64,000 bases of DNA from Sciurus carolinensis (taxonomy: Eukaryota; Chordata; Mammalia; Rodentia; Sciuridae): positions 40,518,998 through 40,582,997 of the forward strand of contig NC_062223.1 in assembly GCF_902686445.1 (NCBI RefSeq), read 5' to 3'. A program made the translations under genes and the position numbers. Position 1 is the stretch's first letter; each line of letters begins with the position of its first letter. Below are positions 35,730 through 48,810 of the stretch, piece by piece. The notes beneath the pieces are model-generated. The model did not search any database, was not told the origin of the DNA, and worked only from the letters and a program-made list of their open reading frames with translations.

Positions 35730-36260
35730 TGTTAGGGTCCAATATCGACTGGTCCCCGATATCGACTGATCCCCAGAGAGTCAAAGTGCACACATGGTAA
35801 TACAAGACACACAATGAGGTTTTAATGGCCTGTCAGACCATTGCAATGGCTGAGTGGGGAGCGGCCCCGAGGGGCGAGAAAGCCCTCTATTTAAGAGATT
35901 TCCAAGCATTCACACACAAAGACCTGTACATTATTGGTTAACATTTGAACAGCTAAACATTAGTCCTCCTCTGGTTGGGTCCTGCCAATCTATTTGATTC
36001 TCATTGGGTCCCGCCAGAACTGAACGGTCCTAGTGGAAGAAGGGAGGAGGGAAGGGGTGAACTATGCAGGAGATGAGTTGGGGCTAGGCGCCCCCCCTGT
36101 CCTTGATAGATAAGGTTTCCAGGCAACTGCACATTCCTCAGACAAATATCTCTTAACAACCTTGGTAAGCAGAGGGGCCCAGCAGTCCTGTTTGTCCTGT
36201 ATTGCCTGCATCCGGGTGATTGAGACAGTTAGCTGAACAGATATCACCCTGTTCTCAACA
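35730..36260 (-). mobile_element. Solo LTR of ERVK/IAP-like type
   Basis: A well-preserved 531-bp LTR. In complement it starts TGTTGAGAACAG and ends ACCCTAACA, giving TG...CA ends, and it is flanked by GTTG on both sides (35726-35729 and 36261-36264). On the element strand a TTAAATAG TATA-like box is followed by a CpG-bearing R region and an ATTAAA poly-A signal ('ggccattaaaacctc'). The U5 end carries two 17-base direct repeats (35742-35758 and 35759-35775). Composition, TATA placement and short R/U5 look like class II (IAP-related) LTRs of rodents. No internal genes are attached. Retained CpGs suggest fairly recent insertion. Confidence 0.75.
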
Positions 36261-36264
36261 GTTG

Positions 36265-39200
36265 CATTGGGGGAAACTAAGTAAGAGTACTCAGGACCTC
36301 TTCAATATTTCTTACAACTGTATGTGATACTGTTGTCACCTCAAATTAAAAAAAAGGGGGGAAATAGACAAATTTTCCTTCATCCTAAGATAAATGTATA
36401 GCCACTGATGAGTTTTACAAAAGTGACAAAAAAGTCAAATTGTTACTTTATTAAGGGTTTTTGGAGTCAAAGTAAAGGGGGAGGAAGAGGGTGAAATAGA
36501 TGAAGAAAGCTAGAATTTGGGTTTTAAATCTTTTTAAGCATGAGATTGACATGAATAAAAGGGAAATTATTGTGACAATGCAAAGAAAATGTTTGCCACA
36601 CAAAACACATTGTGAAGAATGGCTAAGAATGCACATTGACGGTAAGGCGGTCGGGAAAGAGATTGACATTTCCAGCTTGAACCATTAGATGGTGGTGACA
36701 CTGCTTTCTTAAGTGAGTCACAGTGGAGGACAAGTGTGCTGATGGGAAGGTAAAGGTTCTGCATCAGGAAGCTTTGGGTTTAAATATTCGAGAGACAGAA
36801 GATGTTCAACTAACAAATGGATATGTTCTCCTGGATTCCAGAACCTTGAGAGTAGATGAACTTGCAAGGAAGTGTTGTAGAAGGAAAATGGAAGAGAATC
36901 TAGGACATAAAGTTGAATCACATGCCTCTTTAGTTTGGCCAAGTAATGAAAGAACTTTTTCTAAAAGACACTTTAAGTATCTTGACTGTTACATAACCCT
37001 GATGGTTCCAGAGAGGCCAAAAATCTCGAAAGGGTTTATTATATTAATACTAAGACTTCATCTGTAAAATAAATTGCTGTACAACATAGCAGCTGAAGGA
37101 ACTGAATGTGATAGTATAAAAACAGCATTAGAGAAGTATTTCTGCTGGTGTTGGCTCTTAGGAAATGTTAAAATCCCTCTTTCCCTCTTACCCTCTTTTT
37201 CTGAATTATCACTTCTTTCCCTCACTTCAAAAATTTTAAGTACTATCACTCAAGACAATAGAATCAAGTTTGATTTTGAAGGGTGGAATTCATAATGTAC
37301 ATTTTTTCAGTTACTTTTTTGTGATTAGTCTTCCTTTTCCATCTAACTCATAGTTTTCTTTATCATTACTTTGAAGTTCCTTAACTCCCTCTCTTCTGAC
37401 AACATGTTGGAAGTTACTTTTCTTTTTATCTCCATTTCACTGTAAATACTTTTATTATTTACCAAATTAATTTTTAAAATAACATTGTTATAATTCCTAG
37501 ACCATTTTTACTAAGTTAATGACAAATTACAATAATTCCTCTATGGATATTTATTCTTGCCATTATTCTAACAACAGTTGTTAGATAAGGCATGGAGTGG
37601 TGATTTTCTACAAATTTTATGTGTCCTTTAGGCCTTCACGTTTCCATTGCTTCAGGAATTATCAATTCTGCTGCATTTCTTCCCCACCCCACCCCATCAA
37701 TAGTTGGTCTAGTAAGAAGCCCAGAAGTTCTGCCAATTAGTCAGGCAAGTGATAAAGCTATTATTATACATTTATAATCATTCCCCCAAATTTTCCCAAG
37801 TTATTATCACTTTATATCCTAAAATGTGTGTCTGTCCCACAATTTCATTTACTGAATCAGGAAACTCTGTTGAAGGACAACTAGACACAACAGGAAATAT
37901 TGTGAAATATTGTGAAATAGAAATAGGAAGCTGAAGCTTCTTGTCTTTTGAGCAGACTAATGTAACATGGTCTATAAGAGTGCAACATTGGCAGAGAAAG
38001 TCAAGGTGCAAAGAAACTTCAGTCAAGTAAAAAGTTAATCAAGTGATCTAAAGAAGAGCCTTTAAAATATTCCAGAAATTTTCAATTCATTATTAAATGC
38101 AGACAAATGGCATCTGGCTTTGTGGTTTGTTTTGTGATCTTAATACACATTTTTGTTGCCACTCTCATTTGGTTTGGTAGCAAGAGCAGTAGTGTCAAGA
38201 TGTGCGATTTGTATTCCTTCCTTCTGAGACAAACTTTCTCAGACAAATAATGATGGCAGATACTTTGAAAGTGAACACAAGCAAGAAAGCATGTCCTGCA
38301 TTGTCTGATAGGGTGGGAGATGATGACAACAGAGTGTCCTGGTGAGCAGTGCTGCAAAGGTAAGATGTCCTAGATAAACACAGAGGATGCGTGTGGATAT
38401 AGTTGGTAAGTCTGAACTCTGGTCAAGGCAATGCAGTGGGATGGATGAAGTCCCAAGTTACTGGTTAAAGTTAGAAAATGTCTTGGTGAGACAAATGCAA
38501 GCAGAAGTTCATGAGAAAGAGACGAGAGACAATGAGCTAAAAAGCAACCCTAATACCACAGGAAACAAGAAAGATGCCAGAAGAGTCAGACAAGGAAACC
38601 AATGTAGAGTGAAACTGGAAGGATACCAAAACAATTTGGGGATGTTTTTGGAGCAGCTGCTTCTCTACTCCCATGGAAGTTGTCTGTTAAGTGACCCTGG
38701 AGAGCTGTCTAAATATATGCCACACTGAGGGAAGGAGTAAGGACCAAATAGTTAAAATTTGATCCAATTATGATATGCCAATGGACTTGCTCATCTATTG
38801 CATAGGAGCAGAGTGGGATGAAACTGCTTAGCACACAGGCAGTGACGGCTTTAGAAGGACCAGTCCCAGCTAGGTCAGCGGTCACAGTGGGTAGAGAACT
38901 GCCCAGGTTGTTGCTGCATTCCTTTATTTAGGGAGATGTTACCCTATCCCAGGATCTGTGCTTCCTATTAGGTATAGAGTAGTGAGAATTTTGACAAAAT
39001 CCTTGGGCTCCTGGGGTTTATATTTGGTATAGGAAGATAAATAATAAAAATATATAGAACAGTTCATTGATAATAAGTGATAAAGAGAAAAATAAGAGGG
39101 AAAGGAGGTTCTAGGACCAAGTGGATAGTGGCACTTTATATTAGTGATCAGGAAAGACCTTTTTTAAGTGAGTTGATTCTTGAGCACAGTGGCACTTGAG

Positions 39201-41001
39201 AGGGCCCAAGAGAAGTAGCAGACATTATCAATTACATGAATCCATGACAATGAAGGTGATTAATATACATATATTAATATATACAAATATATATTTATAT
39301 AGTTAGTAAAAATCCATATGATAAAAAAGCAGCATGTTTTATAGGTAAAAGTTTTAACTTTCATATAGCAAAGTGAAAATTTCACCATCTGGTTCCTGTA
39401 AATAAGATGCTAAAGGGTGTTTCAGAAAATGAATTTCTGTAACATTATTTTAATATGGATCTTTCTTGAAACACATTTCATTGTAATACAATATTGCATA
39501 CCATTGTTTTTAAAACCTAAAAGGACCACAACAATGTGGTTCAAATATACAGAATTTTAAAGAAAATTTTAACTTGACATAAGTTGAAATTCAGGAACTG
39601 TGGAGAACTGTATAGATAATAATTTTCTATTATTATGGCACTGCTATTGCTTGGAAGACATTGTCCTAATGGAAAGCAGAGAAAACTTATGACCATTTTT
39701 CAGGCCGGGGAACATCTCTGCCCAGTGGGATATTTCTCTGCAGAGCATGTCTGAATTAAATGACAATGTACAGGAAGACAGAATTAGACAAGAAGTTCTT
39801 GTTCAAAAAAAGAAAGAAAAAGTAGTTTAGATTTTAATCCTACAACAGTAAGAATTATAAATCTACTCCAGCTAAAAACCGTGTTCTTTCTTTTGATGGA
39901 CTACTATGTTATATTTCTTTATTTGTTTCTTAGGGAAAAGCTGATTCCCATTAGTAAGTGGAAAATATCGCAGCTGACACCAGACAAGTGTCTGAAGTGA
40001 ATTTCCTCTGATGTAACTAAATTAATCTCTCGCTATAATTATCCTTTGACCTAAAGATGCTGTCAGTTTTTAACATTTTCACCCTAGAACTTTAGTCAAA
40101 CAAATTGGTTGGAATAATAATTAAATATTTTTATTCATGCAATTCTGACTGAATTATATGAATACACATGCATGTCCTAAGAGATAGGGCGGTGGTATAT
40201 GGGCACTACCTTATATTCATGAAGCACTTTCGAACTATTGCTTGTAAATTGCCTGTTTTAAAACCTTGTAAATGGAAACAAAAAAACATAGAGAAGTTTA
40301 CAGAGTCAGGCTGAACTAGGTTAAAACTCCGGTCCTACCACTTATAAGTTTCATAAAATTGGGCAAATGAATCATTTTATTCAACCCTATTTCTTCATTT
40401 CTTTAAATAAGATTATTAATGATACTCTTAGTTGCAAGAATCAAATCTATGTAAACCTTCTATTTAGGTAATACATAATAATTTTCTTTCTATTATCTAA
40501 TTTGCTTCAGTAGTCCTATGAATAAACATTGACCCAAAGTGCACAAAAATTATAATACAACTAAGAAAGTGTTTTGCATAAGAAACTGGAATCCAGATGG
40601 CTGTGAGTTCAATATACTAAGACCTAAATTATGTCTCTGTATGCAGTTTTCTAAAATCTCTGTGCTTTTTGTAAACACAGTTAATGTGAAATGGTTTCCA
40701 AATAAATAATAAATGTAAAACTGTAAAACAATGGCATCTCAGAATTCAGGAAGTGCTGTACTTAGAATATAGTGTAAGCTCTACAGCAGTAGTATAATTA
40801 TATCATAATTATATATATATCCTAGGATAAGTATGCCATATTACAATATCAATTTCTCATTAGTATTGTATGACAGGGCTTCCTATTTTCTTATTCCTCT
40901 TTCTTATCTGCTTTTTATTTTTCATTTTAACTTCCATGCCTGAGAAATCTGCAGGAGTTTTCTGTATTAAACTTTTAATTCCTCCTGCTATTGGTTAATC
41001 A
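36265..41001. other. Unassigned sequence with weak old-repeat traces
   Basis: No gene recognised. Around 39030-39230, 'gataataagtgataaagag', 'agtgatcaggaaagacc' and 'ttgagcacagtggcacttgag' resemble a very old mammalian repeat whose name I cannot give; similar motifs occur near 42790-43150 and 45180-45380. Reading frames of 113-114 codons at 36723-37067 and 38387-38728 show no known domain. Confidence 0.4.
40295..40475 (+). mobile_element. MIR SINE fragment
   Basis: 'aactccggtcctaccacttataag', 'aaattgggcaaatgaatc', 'cctatttcttcatttctttaaa', the MIR central order. Diverged. Confidence 0.6.
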
Positions 41002-41304
41002 AATGCTAAGTGAGGTAAGCCAATCCCCCAAAACCAAAGGTCAAATGTTTTCTCTGAAAAGTAGATGATGATACATACAGGGGGTGGGGTAAGGGAAGAA
41101 TGGAGGAAGGATGGATTGTATAGAGGGAAATGAGGGGTGGGGAGGGGATGGGGGGAAGGAAAGATAATGGAATGAGACAAACATCATTACCCTACATACA
41201 TGTGTGATTACGCAAATGGTGTAACTCTACTTCACGTACAACCAGAGAAACAAAAGTTGTATCCCATTTGTGTGCAATGAATAAAAAAATAAAAAAATAA
41301 ACCA
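41002..41304 (+). mobile_element. 5'-truncated young L1 (3' end only)
   Basis: Begins within the last codons of ORF2 ('atgctaagtgag.taagccaatc') and continues through the 3' UTR: G-rich tract 'aggggtggggaggggatgg', 'aacatcattaccctacatac', 'gtatcccatttgtgtgcaatg' and an A-rich tail with AATAAA units. The same order as in the full-length L1 at 56195-56513. No clean target duplication found. Confidence 0.9.
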
Positions 41305-41309
41305 ATTTA

Positions 41310-43860
41310 TATTTTTAAAAATTATCAGTTATGTTTGTTGATCCAATCATCTTGCAGGGGCAGGCTTATTCTCATGTTCAAATACCTATGTCCCAGTAAG
41401 AGATTTCAGATGATGGTAAAGGGTGTCAATTAGGGCCAGGAGAAATTGCTATTTCAAACTGTCTCTATCATTGTCCTAGCCTGTGAATGGAAAACAAGAT
41501 TTATTAAAATTGAGATGTCTTCAATTGCAAGGCATCAAAACAACACAGGATCAAGTTTGTATCTGGTCTTTCTCCTCTGAAGTTTACTGATTGACAGGAC
41601 ACTGTTAAGGAACAGTTGATTCAAATATCACATATGATATCACTACCATCAGGTCTCCTTTAGTCCTTGGGTATGTAGAGGATCACACATATGCCCCTGG
41701 AAGGTAGGGAAGTCAATGTTCAATGTTCTGCCAAATAGTTTTTGAGTAAGAGAGACATATCTTTCCTAGGCCAAAGTATTTAATTGCTCTTGTATTATCT
41801 CTTCTCTTTCCCTTTTCCCAGTATCTTAGAAAGTCCCCTGTTTGTTGACATGGTAAAGCCTGAATTATTGAACCACTCCAGAGTGGAAACACAGGAATGT
41901 TTGGGCTTCTTGTCACTGTCCCTAATCCTGCCTATACAGACCAATGTGCCATATAGTGAATGGATACAGCAAAGCTGATCATGCCATGAAGTTTGCACCA
42001 GCAATTTGCTCACACAATTGGTTCTCATAAAGCAGTATTTCTCAAGGTGTATTCCTTGTGTCAGTAATTATACAGAATGTTCAGAGAAAAAATTGTCCAG
42101 TGATCAGAATGTGAGAAACAATGTAGTTCAAGTACCCTGTTAAAAATTCACAGCACAAATGAGCAAATTAAAAATCTGAGATTTCTGCAGAAAACTTCCA
42201 CATACTGAAGGATCTGGAACAGCTTCCTTGAGGGAGTCACACAGAACTGAGATCTGAAAGCAAACTGGGGGTAACTCAGCACTGAAACACGCTTTTGGAT
42301 CTCTACCCACTCCCTTAATGTACTCCTCACAATGCAAGGAAAGGATTTTGTCTCTATCATGATTATATATGCTCCAGTACTTTTTACCCAACCTCCTTTT
42401 TCAGGGAAGATTTTCCTCCTTGCCTGGAGTATAAAAAATTTTCTGCTTTACAGGCATAAAGCATGTCCACAGTAGCATGTCCTTGTCATGGTGATGGCAG
42501 CAAGAGGGGATGGAGGTTGACTCTTCTGCTGGGACCTGTGTGTTTTAGACTATCTATTTCTGATAGATGAGGGTGGGTCCCGCAGGGTAAAAAAGTCCTT
42601 GCATATCATCCATCATCCTTATTTTTCAAAAATAAGGTGAGTTTTATTTCTTAAATCACAGTCTGATGCTATTGTCTATGTAACTTGGTTTCAAACACAG
42701 ATGAGGAAACAGAAAATAAAACCCTGAATATATGACAGACCAAAGAAATTGTATGCATCAATACCATAAGCTAAAATAAGCAGTATATTTCAACATTTAA
42801 AAGGTCACTGTGGCTGAAGAAGGAATGAAGTGGTATAGTATAGTTATCAACGAGTATAATGAAATAGTCAGGGGACACATTATTAAAGGATTTAAGTCCA
42901 CATGATGCATTTTGTAATTTATCATAAGTAAATTCAGGGACATGTTCAAACAAGGGACTGATATATTTTAATTTACATCAGGAATGTAAATAGACGACAG
43001 AAGAGAGTGGATGCTAAGCCAGTAGTTTAGAGATCCCGTTGTACTTTTTCAGGGAAGAAAAATGAAACAGACTAGGGTCATGATAACATAAATAGGGAGG
43101 AAGAGCAGAACAAATTCTGTGATCTTCTGATAGGGAGGAGTCATTTCTAAGATTCTGGCTTCAGCTGCTAAGTTGCTAGACACTTAGTTGTACTTGAAGT
43201 ATTTCCATTAAAAATAGCCACTTAACCTGGTTTCTGAAGAATACAGGCATCGTGATTGAAGAACACTGTCTTCTTGCTCTATTGTATCCACATCATCTCT
43301 GACGATGGGATATTGCAATACATTAAATGTACTGTACTAGTCAGTGACTGACTAAACTTCACTCATCTAATCAGTGAGGTATATTCTATACCTTAGGAAT
43401 CCTCACTTGTCAGTTTTAGGCTCATGATACCATACATAATCCACTACATTGAACACATCCTAGATTATGTCCATTTTTTCGATCTTCAAATCTTCACATT
43501 TTCTTACCAATTAGTTAAAAAAAAATTTTTTTCTGGCAGATTTTAGGCTCTACATGACTTCTTTCCAATTTTTCTTTTCATCTTTAATAGTCATGACTTT
43601 ATTATACTTCAATAATTAAAGATTATTTGAGCTTGCCTATGCTCTCTCTTAGGGATCCCTCATTTCTGTTATTCATCTTAAAATATTTCCTGGTTACACA
43701 TCTTTCCCTTTGAAATAGTCCAATTATGGTTATTCCTCCCCATGGAATTTTGTGAAACTATCCAACAGGATAAATTTTTTCTTCCTAAGTTTAACAGAAT
43801 ATTTCTTTATTCATTTCAGTCGTTCTTCGCAAAAAGATTGTAGCAATTAATGATTTTCAA
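41310..43860. other. Unassigned sequence
   Basis: No gene recognised. 42790-43150 carries 'aaaaggtcactgtggctgaag' and 'gtcaggggacac.ttatt' like motifs of an old repeat seen also near 39.1 and 45.3 kb (same strand); low certainty. Confidence 0.4.
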
Positions 43861-43864
43861 TGGC

Positions 43865-44005
43865 ATTTCCTAGCTCCATTACTAGATTGTGGGTGCATAG
43901 ATGAATAAAAATTTTCTTGTCATTAATATATCCTACACCTATTATATGTCCTGGAAACTTTATAAATATTGCTTGTCAAGTACAAATATGAATGAATTCT
44001 TGAAA
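43865..44005 (+). mobile_element. Possible L2 3' end
   Basis: 'agctccattactagattgtggg', 'cctacacctattatatgtcctgg', 'aataaatattg'-like spacing and final 'gaatgaat' follow the common L2/MIR-type 3' tail order. Confidence 0.4.
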
Positions 44006-44009
44006 GCGA

Positions 44010-47000
44010 GTTTCTAAATCGTGTGTTATGGTAAATAGAAGCAAAAAGAAAATGTTGGGCAATATAGCTTAAAGAATGATTGAAGACACAGCAATTGTTT
44101 CAAGATTAGAGTGAGAGAGGTTACCTATTCATCATTGAATCAACTCACTCTCATATACATAACAAATTTTATCCTATTCTTCTTTGTCTTTTTTAAGACA
44201 TTAAATTCCTTGCAGACATTATCTCATATAATAATGAGGTACAAAGTTTGGGAGTTGTTTGAGGTCTGCAGAGAGGAAAGTGTCTCACCAATTCAACTCT
44301 GAATACCAATTCAATGGTCCAATGATTGGGTAACTCCATCTCAATCACCAAGACTTTTAATTCTGCCTTTATCATAGTAAATGAATTAATTCTATAATAG
44401 TATGGAAAGGTCCTCACTGAGCAAGCTAATTAGAAATACTGAGTATAATTCTATCACAATATTAGGTGGCAATGATTCTGTGATAATAGCACCATTGGCT
44501 CTTCGAGTGTAATGGCAACATGCAATTAATGGTTTCCCAAGTGGATGTAGAGAAATATGACCTCTTTGTATCAAAATAAATATAATTGAAAGTTGACCTG
44601 AACAAGAAACAAAACTCTTGCAATTTTCACATTTCTTATCTTCTAGCTGAAATACATGTTTGAATATCTTTAATACATATTAAAGGAAAAGTACAGTAGG
44701 AAAAGTTCTTAGTGTGTGTGAATTCATCCATTTGATAGACACCCATGTATACACTTAGGAATATAAAGTATGATGCTGTGATTCTTAAATGCATAAGGAC
44801 TAATGTATGTTTCTCTATGTCTCTCTGGTATGAAACAGTCTTCTAATGTGAAAAAACATTGGAGCAAGTTGGTCCTAGATCTTGGTTACTTTCTGTTTTT
44901 ATCACAAACTCAAGGAGGAGTGATTAAAGTTTAAATTAGTTTATATCTGAGAGCTCAATTTCCAAAGTACTTAATGGATTTGACAAAATTTAATGTTTGT
45001 TTATAACTCTAAAATCATAAATCATGATACCTAATAATAAAATATACATCTAAGCACCCACTCTTTAAGTACATATTTAAAATTGCTTCCTATGATTCTA
45101 CATTTACAAAATGTAAATGCATTTCACAAAAATGAAAGTGTAAACATGTAATTATATTTCATAGTTATTAGTGAAAGGATAGAATAAGTGCAGAGTGTTA
45201 TGAGTGAATTGAAACTACTGACAACCCACTTAAGGAGCATCCAAGAAGGTGTCTGATAAGATGCAATTTCTAAAACAAGATCAGGAAAATTAAAAAGTAG
45301 AAAATAGTTGGAAGATGGGAGGCAAGTACCTCAGTCAAGGGAGCAGCACTGTCAAAGGCCAGATGAAAGACACATGAAATTCACACCTAGAGTCAAAATC
45401 ATTGATTGACTTGAATATAATTCTGGATGTGTTGAGTCTGTGACACTATTGGTAAATTCAAATAGTAAAACATGATCAGTATCTGTGAGATGTTAAGTCA
45501 TGGATTTCCTGGAAGAGATATCAGTAAGCCATAAAGACTTCATGGTATTAGATGGAGTTGATGTAATAAACAATGAAGAAGGTGAAGAAGTAAGAGACAC
45601 AGGTTAAGCATAGAGTCTTGGGCTTTAAAAAAGGATAGAGAGGAAAATGTCTACAAAACAATCATAAAATATAGCTATAAGCAAATCTATTACATAATAG
45701 AAGTCAAAGGTATAATGGGAATAACACTGACAAACTCTGTAGAATCAAAATAAAGACTCAGGATGGGGATCCATTCAATGATAATATCTCTGAATTGTTT
45801 TTTCTAACTCACTTGTTCTGCTATATCCTGGAGAAAAAAAAGGGATGATCTATTGGAGAAAAAAACTCAGACTCAAATATACTATAAAATCGATGGCTAC
45901 TTTATTCTAACTAAGCTTGGATTTGGATAGAGGGAATTCATAGAATAAAATAGAATAACACCAGAAAGTTTAAATTAATTATTGAACAATGGTATAAATA
46001 ATAAAAAAAAAACAGAGAAAATATTTGTACTGATCACACAATTTTAGCAGAGTTTTCTGTCTCTAAAATTAGGTTCAAGGAAAAAAAAATAAAAGTAAAT
46101 GTCTAAAATTAGGTCACTAGAGCATGAAATAAAATGATGGGGTTGGGCAAGATAATTTCTGATTTTAAAACTCTTATTTTTTGATGACAAGGATTCTTCA
46201 GAACATATGTGTTTACTCATTTAGCATGTTAGGATCTAAACAACGTCTCTAACTGTATTTTGACACTGGAGTTTTTATGCTTGGCTTATAATAGCTGCGA
46301 ATTTTCCATAAAAGAATGAAAATTTCATGGATGGCATTGAAGTTCCTGAAAAGTCATTAACCATATGGGAAAAAATTGGACATTACCTAGACTCAACAAT
46401 GGAGGCTTAGGACTTAGGACTGGAGGTCAGTATTGGTTCTGAAAATTGTGTAAGCTTGAGCTATGACTCACCCATCCTGAGAGTAAGAAACATAAGTAAA
46501 AACAAAACAAAAACCCAAAAAAAACAAAAAATCAAAAAACAAAAAGACATTTCAGTAAAATGGGAAACACTTCTTTCGCTCAAGAATCTCTACCATGGAT
46601 TTCACCTAAGAAATGTAATACAGAAGAGAAAGTATCTACAAAGACACTGTATTGGTCCCTCGAGAACACTGAGGTAATGACAAAGGTCAGGACTGAAGGC
46701 AACAGTAGTGAAGGTCAAATGGCAGAAGGAGTTTACTAGAAAAAACACAAATCCATTTGTATGTTCATGGACAGTAGCTTCACTTTTCAGTGAGGCAGAT
46801 GGGAACAGAAGGCAAATGTAGCCTCAATAGATTTACTAAGAATGTTAACCATTCTAATATTTAGGGAGAAAATGGTAAAAGGCCACATCCAGAAAGTGTT
46901 TTTAAATCTGCCTTCCAAACATACTTTTATAAAATTTCTAAATGTGTCCTTAGATTTGTGGCAACTTCTTGCTATTATTATGAAAATAATTTTGATATGT

Positions 47001-47690
47001 GAAAGAGATTTTAGGATCTCCTGTGGTCCCTAATTCACATATTTAAAATCACTGTTAAACAACATGGCAGCTAGGATTTTATTCTATTCCAACCATTCTA
47101 CTTGTGGCCTGTGAAAAAAGTTCAATAGGTATGTAAGCATAATCTCAAATAACTATGTCATTTTTAATTCAATATCTAAAGAAGTTAGGTTTTAGCATTT
47201 CCATATATGACTATTCCAACAGAGAATCATCCTGCTTCATACTTAAACATAAGCAATTGCTTGTTTATTATACTTCAAATTAGAAAACATGCACCAGAAC
47301 TTTGTTGCAATCTTCGGTGGTCTTCATGTTGGAAGAGAAAAGACCAGTGGTTATAGAACTGATTATTCAGATCCATAAAAGTCACTAGAATGACAGAGAT
47401 TGTTACTAGTGAAACATGCTTTAGTAACAGAAATAGTGATAGAACTTTGGCCAACAGGGATTAGAGAGAAAGAACAATCAGGATTGAAGAGCAGACTATT
47501 GAAATACAATCCTACGAGAGGTCAACAAACACATGGGTGCACATTATCTTATAAACTGCTGATGTTTTCATGTATTTAGTAGATGAGGGATGAGCACTAA
47601 TGAAATTATTTAATAGAATATATTATTGGTATTGATGAACATGGTTTGCCTAGAGGCAATTAATATTTAGTGCAGTTTTTTCTAATTATA
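44010..47690. other. Unassigned AT-rich sequence
   Basis: No gene recognised. A-rich tracts at about 46000, 46080 and 46498-46546. Frames are short and featureless. Confidence 0.45.
46498..46547. repeat. A-rich low-complexity tract
   Basis: Irregular 'aaaac' and 'caaaaaa' units; no SINE head is visible upstream. Confidence 0.85.
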
Positions 47691-47694
47691 ATCA

Positions 47695-48050
47695 CAATAT
47701 GACTGTGGTAATTCTCTATCATCATGCCCAAGTTACCACAAACTTAGTACATAAAAACAACCACCACTCTCATATCAGAGTTAGCTTAGCTCAGTACTCT
47801 GCTCAGATCCTTACAAGATTTCTTGTGTGTCCAAAGATTCAACTGAAGAAGAGTCTACTTCCATGTTGTTAGCAGAATTCAGATTCTTGTATCCATAGGT
47901 TTTTGGGTCCAGAGCTCCTTATTGATTTTCAGCTAGAAACCACCTGTAGCTCCTAGACTTTCTAGAAGGTATTCACATTTATCAGAGACTATTTAAGTTC
48001 TCAAGGCTATCTGCCACATGGTTACTTGTATAACATGGCTGCTTACTTCA
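47695..48050 (-). mobile_element. Old LTR (MaLR/MLT1-like) fragment
   Basis: 'ttaccacaaacttagtacataaaaacaac' followed by 'gcttagctcagtactctgctc', 'ccaaagattcaactgaagaag' and 'aacatggctgcttacttcat' follows the order of a known old LTR read in complement. Family assignment tentative. Confidence 0.5.
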
Positions 48051-48062
48051 TAAAAACAAAAA

Positions 48063-48262
48063 TGGGAGCTAGGCAAGGTGCATGCCTATAATCCCAGCCA
48101 CTTGTGAGGCTGAAGCAGGAGGATCACAAGTTCAAGGCCAGCCTGGGCAACTTACTGAGACACTGTCTCAAAATAATAAAAAGTAAATAAAAAGGGCAGG
48201 ATATGTAACTTGGTGGTTGAGCTTCCCTGGGTCCAATCCCCAGTTCCACCACCACCACTACA
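48063..48262 (+). mobile_element. B1-dID dimeric SINE
   Basis: Direct orientation: 'gctaggcaaggtgcatgcctataatcccagcc', 'gaggatcacaagttcaaggcc', linker 'gtctcaaaataataaaaag', then a worn ID half 'gggcaggatatgtaacttgg' and 'ctgggtccaatccccagttcc'. Confidence 0.92.
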
Positions 48263-48444
48263 ACAATGAACATCTAGAGCAAGTCTCTGAGGAAAATGGA
48301 GTAATATGTAACATAACATAATGATGGGAGTAGCATTCTATCACTTTTTCCAAGTAAAATAACATAACTACTAAGGTGACATTGTTTGTTATATTACATT
48401 GTTCATAAGTAACTCATAACCCTACCCTCATTTAAAGGGAGAAC

Positions 48445-48810
48445 ATGAAATTTTGCACCACAAATGTCCTCCAAAGATCTGTAGTCTAAAGATGTTAAAA
48501 CCAGTCTGTGGCCCCATGGGGAACCTGCGGGAGGTAGATCCTACTGGAAGGAAGCCAGGTCATGGGGCTGTGTCTTTGGAGGGGTCTTGGTAACGCCAGT
48601 CCCTCCTCTCTCTCTTTGCTTCTCAGTTACTATGAGGTGAGCAACTTTGTTCTACTAACATACTCCCCAAACAATGTTCTGCATCACCACAGATCTACAA
48701 GAAATGGCCAAGTGACCTTGGATTGAAACCCTGAGCCAAACTAAATCTTTTCTCCATTTAAGTGTATTATCTTGTTATTTTGCCACAACAAAGGACCACT
48801 GACTAACACA
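48445..48810 (+). mobile_element. MaLR (MST/MT-type) solo LTR
   Basis: Starts about 'tgaaattttgcaccacaaatg' and ends 'ccactgactaacaca'. Internal marks: 'gggaacctgcgggaggtagatcc', 'tcatggggctgtg', 'ttctcagttactatgaggtgagc', 'gccaaactaaatcttttctcc'. Same LTR group as the copies at 24324 and 57825 but in the opposite orientation. Confidence 0.75.

Noticed and set aside
43330..43380. 'agtcagtgactgact' inverted repeat
   Set aside because: Very short imperfect palindrome in AT-rich DNA; expected by chance and linked to no other signal.
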